From the NCBI GenBank assembly GCA_950295325.1, contig OX485803.1, positions 75,159,554-75,223,553 on the forward strand: 64,000 bases of DNA. Reading direction: 5' to 3'. This DNA comes from Polytrichum commune. Lineage: Eukaryota; Streptophyta; Polytrichopsida; Polytrichales; Polytrichaceae. Each line of letters starts with the position of its first letter. The stretch's first letter is position 1. The translations under genes and the position numbers were made by a program. This document shows positions 13,250 to 22,691 of the stretch, in pieces. The notes beneath the pieces were generated by a model, which was given only the letters and a program-made list of their open reading frames with translations, had not been told where the DNA came from and did not search any database.

Positions 13250-13799
13250 GCTACACCGAAACAACAAATCGGACGGTGGAGGTAAAATTTTGTGGGGGTT
13301 GTCAACGTAGTTATTAGTGACACTATAATTTTACTGCTTGGAGGGTTAGAAACTACCAAGGTCTATTGCAAAGTTAGAGTCATCACCGACATGTTATATC
13401 TCATCTTGTATTTCAGAGGTGTCCACACGAAGACTATCCCCCACCTTTGCATTCATTTTTTTGCGCCTTGATCAGCTGCTCCCTTGCGCATCACCACTAC
13501 CATCTTCCCTTGTCCAAGTAAGAAATCAGGACATGGCATTCCATCCGGAAACTTGGCATTTTTGCGCCCTACTTGAAACTTGTGTTGGTTGAGCCTCATC
13601 TTATTAGAGAAGTTTGCCTTATCACAATAAATACAAACAAAAAATCGATTCTTGGCCCCCTGCTTAATTGGCCCTTTACAATGTGTGGCAAACTCCAACA
13701 TAAGGTCTTGTGCTCTCTTCTCACTCGGATATCTAACATTGTAGACTTGTTCGTAAATTTTAATTTTTAGTGTCATAGGCACAGTGTCCATCATGTCAG

Positions 13800-14300
13800 G
13801 ATGGGGACGGCAATCTCTAGGTTTGGATAGTGTATTTTTGGATTATCAGAGAGCATGAAACAATGAGAGGACGCGATTGCAGTCCTAGACAATGACCGGG
13901 TAGAACTAGCAGTTAGTTGCAGATAAACCGGTTGAAGTTTCAACCATATGTGCACTCTATGTGTCTTGAACAAGAGTTACTTCCACACCTTTAGACTCCG
14001 GAACAACTTCATTGGTGCTCTCACCCTCGTTTGATTCTGTTGCTGGTACTGCAGCAGCTGGAGCCTCCTCAACTGTCCGGAACTACGCTTTAGGATGGTT
14101 GGTCCTAAACTACCCTAAACTACACTTAAGACCTTGGCCACAATTAAAAGTTTGTCCTCGGATTCTGCACCTATTGTCTAGTTTCTCAGCGAGTCCAAAT
14201 AAAGTGGACGCCATTGAGGGATGCCATGTTATCAGGTTTATACTATGTAAGTCATGTTATGCTAAGCTTGTGTTAAGTGTGTATTTATACAATCTAAGTT
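13800..14300 (-). other. Minus-strand acidic open stretch, unidentified
   Basis: Between about 14090 and 13950 the minus strand stays open through an Ala/Glu/Ser-rich stretch (AAAVPATESNEGES type). It may be the upstream part of the relic that starts at 13794. A short ACCGGTTGAAGTTT patch near 13930 matches the interior of the 6594-7161 element. No function is proposed. Confidence 0.2.
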
Positions 14301-16997
14301 AATTTAACAATTATGCTCAATAGGGCCTAGACTCCATTTGAAGAATAAAACCACCAGATGTAGGATAAGTTATTGAGCTTCTAAGAACTGGCAATAGAGT
14401 GTAGGGTGACTACATTTCACACAGTAACAACAAATTAGTGCTAAGTCTCTGTAGCATTTTTGAGAAGAACAAGAGAATTTGATTGGAACTGGGTAATTAA
14501 TGAAAGGAAGCTTTAATGTCAATATTGCACACAATTTTGTAGGAGGCCCCTAAACCAACAAGAAAACCACAATCATAAGTGATACATGGGAAGCCACCCT
14601 TCACATTGTTCTACAAATATGGTACAGTACCGATTTGTAGTCTCCCTCCGACCACCGCTACTGTCAAATTATCCCAAATCTTGTAGGTTAACATGTAACT
14701 GAATATAAATAATGGTAAGAGCAACCCCCAAGAACTCACCAATGTACTAGACCCGCAGTGACAAGATTTTCCCAGTGAACTGCCAAGTTCTGGAAACCTC
14801 CCAATGTTAGTTATTGAATGAGCAAGATCGTTTCTTGTGACAATAAACAACATCAAATGTTCACATGATGCCTTCCGCTCTATAAATTCCATGGCACTTA
14901 ATAAATGGGCATTTGCCTTTCTTCACATTTTAGCAACCTGGCATTCCATCTAAGAGTAGAACATTACAACCATTCTTAAAACAACAAGGTTCAAATTTCT
15001 TAAGCGAGTGGAATTGTCCTGATTAAAGCAACTTCACCAAAGTAATTGTCACAGAAATTCAGAGACGAGTAATGATAAACCCAATAACGTGTTCAACTTC
15101 TCTATCCATTAGGAACAAAACTAGGTGTAGGTTGCCACAAATTTCCCAATACCTGGGATTTTTTTCAGGTGTTGTATACAACACATCAAAGGTGTCCATC
15201 AACCAACTATTGAAGTAAATATCACAAAGTAGTGATTATATGGACATCCATAATCTTGTCAACAAAGGTTTTTGCTGACTTCTCTGGGAGCTTTTCGAGT
15301 TGGCAGACAATCCTGCACTGTTTATTCTCCTTCATTTTAAACTGCTAGAGGTAGAAAACATATTTGCTCAATCATATCAAAAATGTAATGAGGCATGAGG
15401 TTTTCGGTAAAGCATGTGTCCCCTCTCATGATATTACGATGAGCATCTAAGATCACTGACCACATGAATACATCTCAGGCAGACATATCTATTGAGAACA
15501 AATTCTTTCGAGCAATAAAGTGGAAAACTAACAGCAAAAGAATTATCAAACAAATAGGTTAACCATGCATCATACTTGAGAAACACATGTGTAGAATGTC
15601 CATGAAGACGTACAGGTGCACTCATTCCCTACCATGTTGCTTAACAGGTCTCATCCGAGAGAAGAAAACTTGGAACACAATATTTTGTTAAAAAACACTC
15701 AGAAAATGCCCGGCATTGTGACATTCACAGTGCCTGAAACTGACACCAATAAAAATTTGCAAAGAATACAACTTGTAACATACAATGCATGGAGAATTTT
15801 CAATCCGGTCTCCTTGCAAAACTTCACCAACATTCTCTGCACATTTTCCCAAGTTTGCAATAATCGAGTGAGCAGTACTCGTATGGAAGTTGTGTCTTCG
15901 TGGATGTGATCTTCTTGTTAACCTTCACTTGAAGTGGCGCCCCCTGTCTCAGTAGATTTAAAACATTAGTTTCTTACCTTTAGACAACACATTCAATAAT
16001 GTGAATTTCCATGACTAAATGAAGCACAAGACCCCCAAAACCTTGGAACTACAACCCTCAAATGTGCATTTATTATAATTAAGGGAAATAAAATAATGAC
16101 CAATCCATACTTCTTCCACGGTACAATCAGTGAAGTCAAGCAACTATAGTTTGATATGATTCAAATACTCCTAAATTTATGTATTGTCCTTTGAGCAACT
16201 TAATTGAAACCATAGTAATTGTTCTAGGCACTTCCAACATTAAACAAGAGTTGTGAAAAAAATTAAGGAAGTTTGGACTTTCCAAATTCATGATTAATTG
16301 ATTGACTGTCAAATTCAATAAAGCTAACTCACAAATTACCACCCAATTGTCATAAAAACTAGCCATGACACAGAAAATAATTGCTTATGTCCCTAGTCTA
16401 TTGCATCGTACTCATGTTGCTGTAATTAACATTTGATTATTTTCAAGTGTTTTTAGAGCCTGCAATCCAGGGAATAAATATGTGTTCATCCTCGCTCAAC
16501 CTAATGTGTCAATGAACAAAGTTGTAGAACAACAGTTGACACATATTGGCATTTGAGGTTGGCAATGAGAACATTTACCAACGGTAAATGACTATAACTT
16601 TGGCGATCTTGATTTAGCAGGGTTGTAGAGGATATTTTGGTCACATCAAATCCAGTTTTACCAATCAAAGCAATTGTTCTAAGACGTTACTTTCAAGAGT
16701 TCCAGAATCGATACGGGAAACTCTGCACAGCCATTCTTTACAATAATCATTGATAGCAAGAAATCTAGTTGCACAGGAAAACTAAGCATAATGTATGTGT
16801 ATATGTACTTTGTAGCCCTCATCCATCACAGTAAAAGGAATATGTACAGAGCAATGGCAACAACATTGCACCAATTACATGAAGCCAAAGGTGGCTTACC
16901 TGCTTGCAAAAATGCTACAATAATTACACTGGCATGTATGGTGCCATCATCCTCTCACCTACTATTGAGTAATGGTTCTTCAATGAAACCACAATTA

Positions 16998-17295
16998 GAC
17001 ACAACCTAACCTACACTACTAATCACCCTCAATTTCTTGCAATATTCAGCACTCAAGTAAATTTGCCACCACAATGGCCATGTTATGTAAGACAAAAAAT
17101 ACATAGGAATTTGAGTTGTTGCCTTCAATGTATGTGAGACCTATGAGACACAACCTAATCTACACTGTCAGTCAACCCCATTTTCTTGCAACATGCAGCA
17201 CTCAGAAAACTTGGCACCCCAATAGCCAAGTTATTCGAGATGACAAGTTTGGTTAACAATTTGAGTTGCTTCCTTGAAAGTATCTTAGACCTGAA
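16998..17295. repeat. Tandem duplication, period 149 bp
   Basis: Two head-to-tail copies (about 16998-17146 and 17147-17295) share GACACAACCTAA, TTCTTGCAAYATKCAGCACTC and AATTTGAGTTG, with roughly 20% difference between them. The minus strand of the higher copy has an open stretch (FKEATQIVNQTCHLE) that is blurred in the other. This suggests duplication of an exon-bearing segment followed by decay. Confidence 0.55.
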
Positions 17296-18177
17296 GAGGC
17301 GGGGAATAAAAGATTAAAATTTTAAAATAAAAGAAAAAACAATAGCAAACTAAACAAATCGCTGCCTGAAGTTCACACCCTAGAACTTCAAGAAAACCCA
17401 CCAACCACTCCACAATCTTGGTTGTGTGATGCATAACAGAAAGTCACAAACTAGAAGACATACTCAACAAAAGTCACACAGTCGGAACTTTGCTTCAAGA
17501 TACCTTTTTTTGTTTCCAATGTTGAGACATCCCTTAAATTATTTTTTATTTCAAATCAAAACAAGATGTCAAATGTTTTTGTTGCCTTTAATGATCTCGG
17601 ATTTGCTGGCGATCTCAAAGTAATCCTCACAATAGTCTAAGCACATGCATAGATTTATGCACTATCACAAAATCGAGAAAGAACCTTAGCGAGCTACTAT
17701 TAAGAAACCATGTCAACGAATTAGACCTAGAGTACATCGAGTGAACTGGTACCTTAAGAATTGAAGACGACGTCCAAACTATTTGCAGGAACCACGACCA
17801 CCACCGAAGCCACACACCACACCCTCGCTCCAAACCCTAAACCCTGCTTCCGAGGCCCGAATGCTACTCACCGAATACTCCAAAACGTATATAAATTTGT
17901 AGACATAAAACTAAAAAAATCTCACTGTAAGCTTACAAAACCTAAGTAACTTAGTCTCCATAGGATCGTCAGGAACTCGCAACATCAAGCTCCTCGGAGG
18001 AGTTGATTATGCATGATTGACCTCTGCATGTGGCAAAAAGTTGGCTAGTAAGTGCAAATTCAGCTCATTCCGATCCAATTATTTCATTTAAATCGTTCAA
18101 CAATGTATTAGATTCCTTTGTCTCTCACTTTGCATTGAAGCATGCAGATCACCTCGGAACCTTATAGGTATAAGTCA

Positions 18178-18181
<4 letters not shown>

Positions 18182-18217
<36 letters not shown>

Positions 18218-18218
18218 A
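18182..18218. repeat. (CT)n microsatellite
   Basis: An uninterrupted CT run of about 31 bases followed by TTTCTC. Simple repeat only. Confidence 0.9.
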
Positions 18219-18791
18219 TGAAATTGCTCTCAATCTTTTCAAGTCATCCAAACACACGATTCCCATTGGCTCGTGCATGGTAAGTGCCAATTTCAATTCA
18301 ATTCGATGATCATGCCAATCATATCATCAAAAGAGTTCCATATCCATTGCAAGCCTAAACCCAAAGAGGATTTCTAAGTTACAAAATGTATCGCAAAAAA
18401 CAAAGAAGGTCGTACTTGCTCCTTGAAGACAACATCAAAGATTGCGGAAAAGGAAGGATAATTCAACACAGGCAAGAATCACAGAGTCCACAGGAAATGA
18501 ACCTGTCATCTTTAAATTGATCAGCAAAAGTGAGAGTACTACGACCGACTGCAAGACCCAATGCGGCTAATGCGGAAACTATTTTCAAAAACTGCAGAAG
18601 AAGCGATGGAGACACTGTGCAAAGTTCAAAGTGCAGTTCGCAGCATCGCACTAATTTGCGCGAAGTCATGAAGATATAGCAGACTTCAATGGATATAGCA
18701 CACTTGAACGGCGAGGCAAGACGAAACTTGAGCCCCAACCCGTAAGCGACCACAAACTAATTACCCTAATTGCACTTTGTCAATGATCCCA

Positions 18792-19735
18792 TGGGAGGCA
18801 TTCTACACGCGGCACTGACGCAACATCTTCTTTAAGGAGCGTCGTTACTTGACCAACGAGTTTCCAGAGTTTTCCAGAGCTTTCCAGAGTAAGGAGAACA
18901 ACAAACCGCTTCGTGTGCTTGAAATTGGTTGTGGCACAGGGAGCTCCGTGGGTCCAGTTCTTAGAGCAAACAAGGAATCAATTGTGTATGCATGCAATTG
19001 CAGTGTTGCGGCTTTGCGAAATGCCATCGAGGTTGTGAGCACCTTGAATGGTTCCACGTTCTTCCCTTTCATGTGTGACATTTCCCTAGAAAATTTGCCG
19101 AGTTTCTTATGCCGCCCGCCATGTGATCGACTTCACTTCGTGAGGCATCCATGGCGGAAAGGGATCAGGGTAGGGCTAGGTGTGGAAGGGGCATTAAGGG
19201 CCGGTTTACACTACGGTGGAGAAGGCCTCCGGTCGGTCAAGAATGCTTGGCCAAGACATGGTTATATGAGGCAAATGGTGGATGTGCCGGAGAAGAATTA
19301 AAGGCAATAAAATATTTTTATTGAGTTGGGCTTCTCCGGCCTCTTGAGGCCGGAGAAGCCCAACTCCAAAAAGTGCCGCCATGTAGGGGGCCATGTCATT
19401 TTATCATCCATGAGAAAAGTTCACCACCATTGTTTTCTTCACCTAGTGTAAACACCCACAGGTCAAGAGTTGCATTTTCGACCAATCACAATTGAGAAAC
19501 GCCCTTTTTTTCATGACCGGTGGACTTCTCCACCGTAGTGTAAACCGGCCCTAAGCAACCTTCATGAGTTTAGTGCACCCCGAAAAAGTGTCGAGAATCA
19601 TTCTCCCAAATTCCCGGGCTGGGGGTTATGACGAATCTTGGATAACTGTCATATCGTGAGCCATAGTAATTGCTTGAGTTTGGAGCGAGAGACTTTGTAA
19701 GCTTCGGAGAACCAAGTGCCAAGGGGTGCCGGTGG
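18792..19735 (+). pseudogene. METTL-type (tRNA m3C) methyltransferase pseudogene split by a MITE
   Basis: The frame from 18792 reads WEAFYTRH, a TGA stop (18816-18818), then FFKERRYLTNEFPEF, then the SAM-binding motif VLEIGCGTGSSVGPVL (about 18915-18965) and MCDISLENLPS. This order (W..FY..H, FFK.R..L..EFPE, motif I, CDIS) is that of the METTL2/6/8 family, which methylates C32 of tRNAs. The frame is lost after about 19120, and a 354-bp Harbinger MITE sits at 19198-19551. Beyond it, 19570-19650 reads LVHPEKVSRII...AGGY, resembling the family's ALHPEKM...LKPGG segment. The stop, the frame loss and the MITE make it a pseudogene. No introns are seen, so it could be a processed copy or a single long exon. 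Confidence 0.65.
19198..19551 (+). mobile_element. Tourist-like MITE, 354 bp (PIF/Harbinger family copy 2)
   Basis: Same ends as the elements at 1432 and 22315, with TAA duplications at 19195-19197 and 19552-19554. The centre is a perfect 21-bp-arm palindrome (19323-19366: GAGTTGGGCTTCTCCGGCCTC, TT, then its complement). It lies inside the METTL-like pseudogene. It has no coding capacity. Confidence 0.85.
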
Positions 19736-19763
19736 GCCACAAGCCAAATCCATTGATATTTTC

Positions 19764-20149
19764 CTACACTACATATGACATTTAGTGTCACTACGGTCGC
19801 TTTTCGGATGACACTTCTTATCAATAAGCGAATAAATATTGTCATAAATGATGGATGAGTTCATCCATTGGCCAAAACCCTACCTTCTCTTGTTGGCAAC
19901 TTGTGATGACATATTGTCATCAATGATTGAGATTTGGATGGAGAATCACTCGGTAAGTGATAGTAATTGCAACACTGTAAATCTACAATCCCCCCCCAAT
20001 TAAATAATTAAATAAATAATAATAATCTACAAGGAATGGCAAATAATGTTGGGTTGACATTTAGTGTTGATGACACTATACCGTGGTTTACAATGAGTAT
20101 TGAGCAAGACATTTAGAATTGGTGACACTAAATATCATATATAGTGTAG
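19764..20149. mobile_element. Short TIR element, 386 bp
   Basis: The left end CTACACTACATATGACATTT, followed by AGTGTCAC, is matched by the reverse complement at the right end (GTGACACTAAATATCATATA then TAGTGTAG), about 28 bp with two or three changes. ATTTAGTGT-type motifs recur inside. There is no coding capacity. The CACTA-like ends suggest the CACTA superfamily, but no clear target duplication is visible, so this is left open. It lies just past the METTL-like pseudogene. Confidence 0.55.
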
Positions 20150-20780
20150 TTAAAACATTGGGAGAGTGTTGGAAGAGCATGCCCACATGTGCCACCCACA
20201 ATCCACCCGTTTAGGGGGGATGTTGCATAGGGGCTAGGACCTGATTTGGGCGAACCAACTCAGACATTCGTTCCTTGTTAGATGCCTCAACCCTTGCCTC
20301 CAAGGAACCAATGTACGGGTTGGTTTGCCCTAGCCCTAGGACCTTGGGTGGAGTTGTATATCCCATGACCTACCCAATGTTTGGCTTGTCACGAGGGGTG
20401 CTCGGTGGAGCCTACTTATGTGTTGGCCAAATATTCCAGTCAATTGCTAGCCATCCATTCCTTCCACGATATGGCTCCTAGACACTAAAGAAACATATAT
20501 TATACAAATTGATTAAAGCATGTATTTATGGAAAGGGCAAGTCTCAGCAATGTTTTGAGTAATGTTATAAGACGAGTTAGTCAATTTTTTCAAAACATTA
20601 CTCAACATTTGTGATATACGTGGATTAAAGGATACAATTTCATATTGTGCAAGAAAGAAAGACTTTGTTGTACTTAGCATGTGAGCAGATGGTGTTTGGC
20701 TTCAAACAACTATAAAGAAAGAATTACGTCAAACATCGCAAGAGAGAATGATGCACAAGGGCTAGACAAGCCATGGAGGA
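20150..20780. other. Spacer, no gene recognised
   Basis: One open frame at 20275-20481 has no recognisable family and no supporting context. Nothing else is seen. Confidence 0.35.
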
Positions 20781-20787
20781 ATTGTGT

Positions 20788-21190
20788 ATAGGAGTTGTTT
20801 AACTCCGATGGAAGATCTTTGCGTCGGAGTTAAACACCTCCCTCTAGAAGATCTTTGTGTTGGAGTTAGACAACTCCTAGGTGATGGATGCTATTCATTG
20901 CAGCTAGACAACTCTCAATGAACAAAACTAGTTGGAATTAGACAATTCCAACTAGAAGAATGGATGAATGCATCAAGTTGAAATTAGACAACTCCAACTA
21001 AAAGAATGGATGAATCAATCAAGTTGGAATTAGACAGCTCCAACTATAAGAATGGATGAATGAGTCAAGTTGGAATCAGACAACTCCAACTACAAGAATA
21101 GAGGAATGAATCAAGTCGGAATTAGACAATTCCAATTAGAAGGTTGGATGAATGCATCAAGTTGGAATTAGACAATTCCAACGAAAGGAT
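20788..21190. repeat. Tandem array of hairpin-forming units, 46-bp period
   Basis: Six regular units start at 20931, 20977, 21023, 21069, 21115 and 21161, exactly 46 bp apart. Each begins with an inverted repeat, consensus arm GTTGGAATT, loop AGAC, arm AATTCCAAC, followed by a linker like TAGAAGAATGGATGAATGCA. Less regular relatives at about 20823, 20859 and 20900 extend the array to the left, and a lone inverted pair GGAGTT/AACTCC lies at about 20791. The AGAC loop is constant while arm bases vary (for example AATTCC against AACTCC). No spacer diversity is present and this is a plant nuclear context, so it is not a CRISPR array. Confidence 0.85.
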
Positions 21191-22311
21191 TATGATTGGG
21201 CCAAAAGATAAGAAAAAAATCATACGGTGAAATGTATAGATAAAATTAATTTAGTCTAAATTTAGTAAGACGTAAGACTCTTAAAAGTATCTATGAGATA
21301 CTATGGATAAAGATGGATATAACTAGGAGTGCCTTTGAGTATAAGAGAGAGCTTGGAGGAGGAGAGAGGATCATCTCTTGTCTCTCCTATGGTTGGGTGG
21401 TTCAAGCTCATAGTAATCACAATTTTGTAATTAAGTTGTAAAGCTTTTGTAATGTACAAAGTTTGAAAGTTCTCAATATTGGTGTCTTGTGCGCATTCAC
21501 AATTATATTATTCGTATGTAAAAGAGGAATGTGACAGTGATGTGGACCCTCAAAATATAACAATGGGATGATGGAAGCTCAATATGAATTTGAAACTCCC
21601 TGCGCAGCTTTTTGAGGATTTGATTGTTACATTACGAAGGCCGACAAAATGAAAGTTGAACGATGAGTGATATTATGTTGTACACGGGACTCTCATATTG
21701 GCTTACCCAATGAGAGACCGGCACCTCATGGGCCTAATCCACAAATTTCTCGTGATTTGGGCGGAAACCCATATATGATTGTAGGTTAAGAACATCTCCA
21801 CCCTGCCGCGTTAAAGGGACTTGGCAAGCCCTTTAACGCGGCCTTGGAGAAAAACCTGCCCCACCCCTCCCCAACACCGAGGCCTTGATTGCCAGGGCTC
21901 TTCAAACTTCCGGCTCCACTCACTATCCTCGCGGGTGAGCGTTGCTCTTGCTGCGCCCACATTCCGGGGCCTCATCCACTTGCGATTCAGTGAATCGTGC
22001 CACTTTTGGGAATCAAGGAATATTCCTGACAATTTTTCGGCTTGAAGAGCCAGTATGCAAGTAACAGTGGGGGAGTGCCACCCTAAAAAAATTAGTGCAT
22101 GCTTGGAGCCCTTCAAAGCACATTTCGAGAGCCTGCCTTTCTGCCCAAGGGTGGAGATGCTCTTAGAGTGACAAAAAGCTAGTGACGACCACCAATAGAA
22201 GATTATATTGACGAAGTCCTACATGAAATTCACATGCTAAATGCTTGAGTCCCCCCCCCCCACCCCTTTTGATGTATTCTAGTATTCAATTGGAGTGATT
22301 CGGGGTCAAGT
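21191..22311. other. Spacer, possible retroelement remnant, no gene
   Basis: Around 21330-21500 there is a TATAAGAGAGAG motif followed by text that looks like the end of an LTR (GTAATCACAATTTTGTAATT, then GTAATGTACAAAG). It might be the transcribed end of the element that carries the hairpin array, but no paired LTR was found. The GC-richer 21800-22080 piece carries no recognised gene. Confidence 0.25.
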
Positions 22312-22314
22312 TTA

Positions 22315-22688
22315 GGGCCGGTTTACACTACGGTGGAGAAGGCCTCCGGTCGGTCAAGAATGCTTGGCCAAGACATGGTTATATGAGGCAAATGGTGGAT
22401 GTGCCGGAGAAGAATTAAAGGCAATAAAATATTTTTATTGAGTTGGACTTCTCTAGCCTCTTGAGGCCGGACAAGAAACTCCTCCTCCGGAGAAGCCCAA
22501 CTCCAAAAAGTGCCGCCATGTAGGCGGCCATGTCATTTTATCATCCATGAGAAAAGTTCACCACCATTGTTTTCTTCACCTAGTGTAAACACCCACCGGT
22601 CAAGAGTTGCATTTTCGACCAATCACAATTGAGAAACGCCCTTTTTTTCATGACCGGTGAACTTCTCCACCGTAGTGTAAACCGGCCC
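22315..22688 (+). mobile_element. Tourist-like MITE, 374 bp (PIF/Harbinger family copy 3)
   Basis: Same family as the elements at 1432 and 19198, flanked by TTA (22312-22314 and 22689-22691). Its centre (22440-22503) carries the ~30-bp core found in the long copy, but in the opposite direction. Confidence 0.85.
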
Positions 22689-22691
22689 TTA

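Larger units (their letters stand above)
8857..13794 (-). pseudogene. Decayed minus-strand coding relic, possibly transposon-derived, split by two solo LTRs
   Basis: Reading the minus strand from 13794 downwards there are separated open stretches. One at 13794-13453 carries a possible zinc finger (FVCIYCDK...LNQHKF, loosely like the BED finger of hAT transposases). Others are near 11900-11800 (TVDEVSKAIDDVLLEV), near 11760-11600 (LWDDMWEPTLEVLLNWAE) and at 10495-10159. The last continues into 9174-8860, because the solo LTR at 9180-10153 plus one target copy is 979 bp and taking it out puts both sides in one frame. Stops and gaps elsewhere show decay. I do not recognise the family with certainty; a domesticated or dead hAT-type element is one guess. 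Confidence 0.35.
14301..18780 (-). pseudogene. Scattered minus-strand exon-like fragments, unidentified
   Basis: Several minus-strand stretches read like parts of exons: 14892-14750 (MEFIERKASCEHLMLF), about 15345-15240 (CQLEKLPEKSAKTFVDKIMD), 15620-15434 (APVRLHGHSTHVFLKYDAW), about 15905-15830, and 18700-18520 (LLQFLKIVSALAALGLAVG). They lie in order on one strand but in different frames and with stops, so I could not assemble a gene. A 149-bp tandem duplication (16998-17295) lies among them. The family is not recognised. The 5' end near 18760 faces the METTL-like pseudogene, so the two may once have shared a promoter region. Confidence 0.25.

Noticed and set aside
13017..13317. Overlapping GC-rich open frames near 9.2-9.4 kb and 13.0-13.3 kb
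   Set aside because: They lie inside the two solo LTRs and reflect high GC content; no retroviral-like domain is encoded.
20788..21190. CRISPR array
   Set aside because: The whole 46-bp unit, linker included, is repeated without diverse spacers, and the context is a plant nuclear genome.
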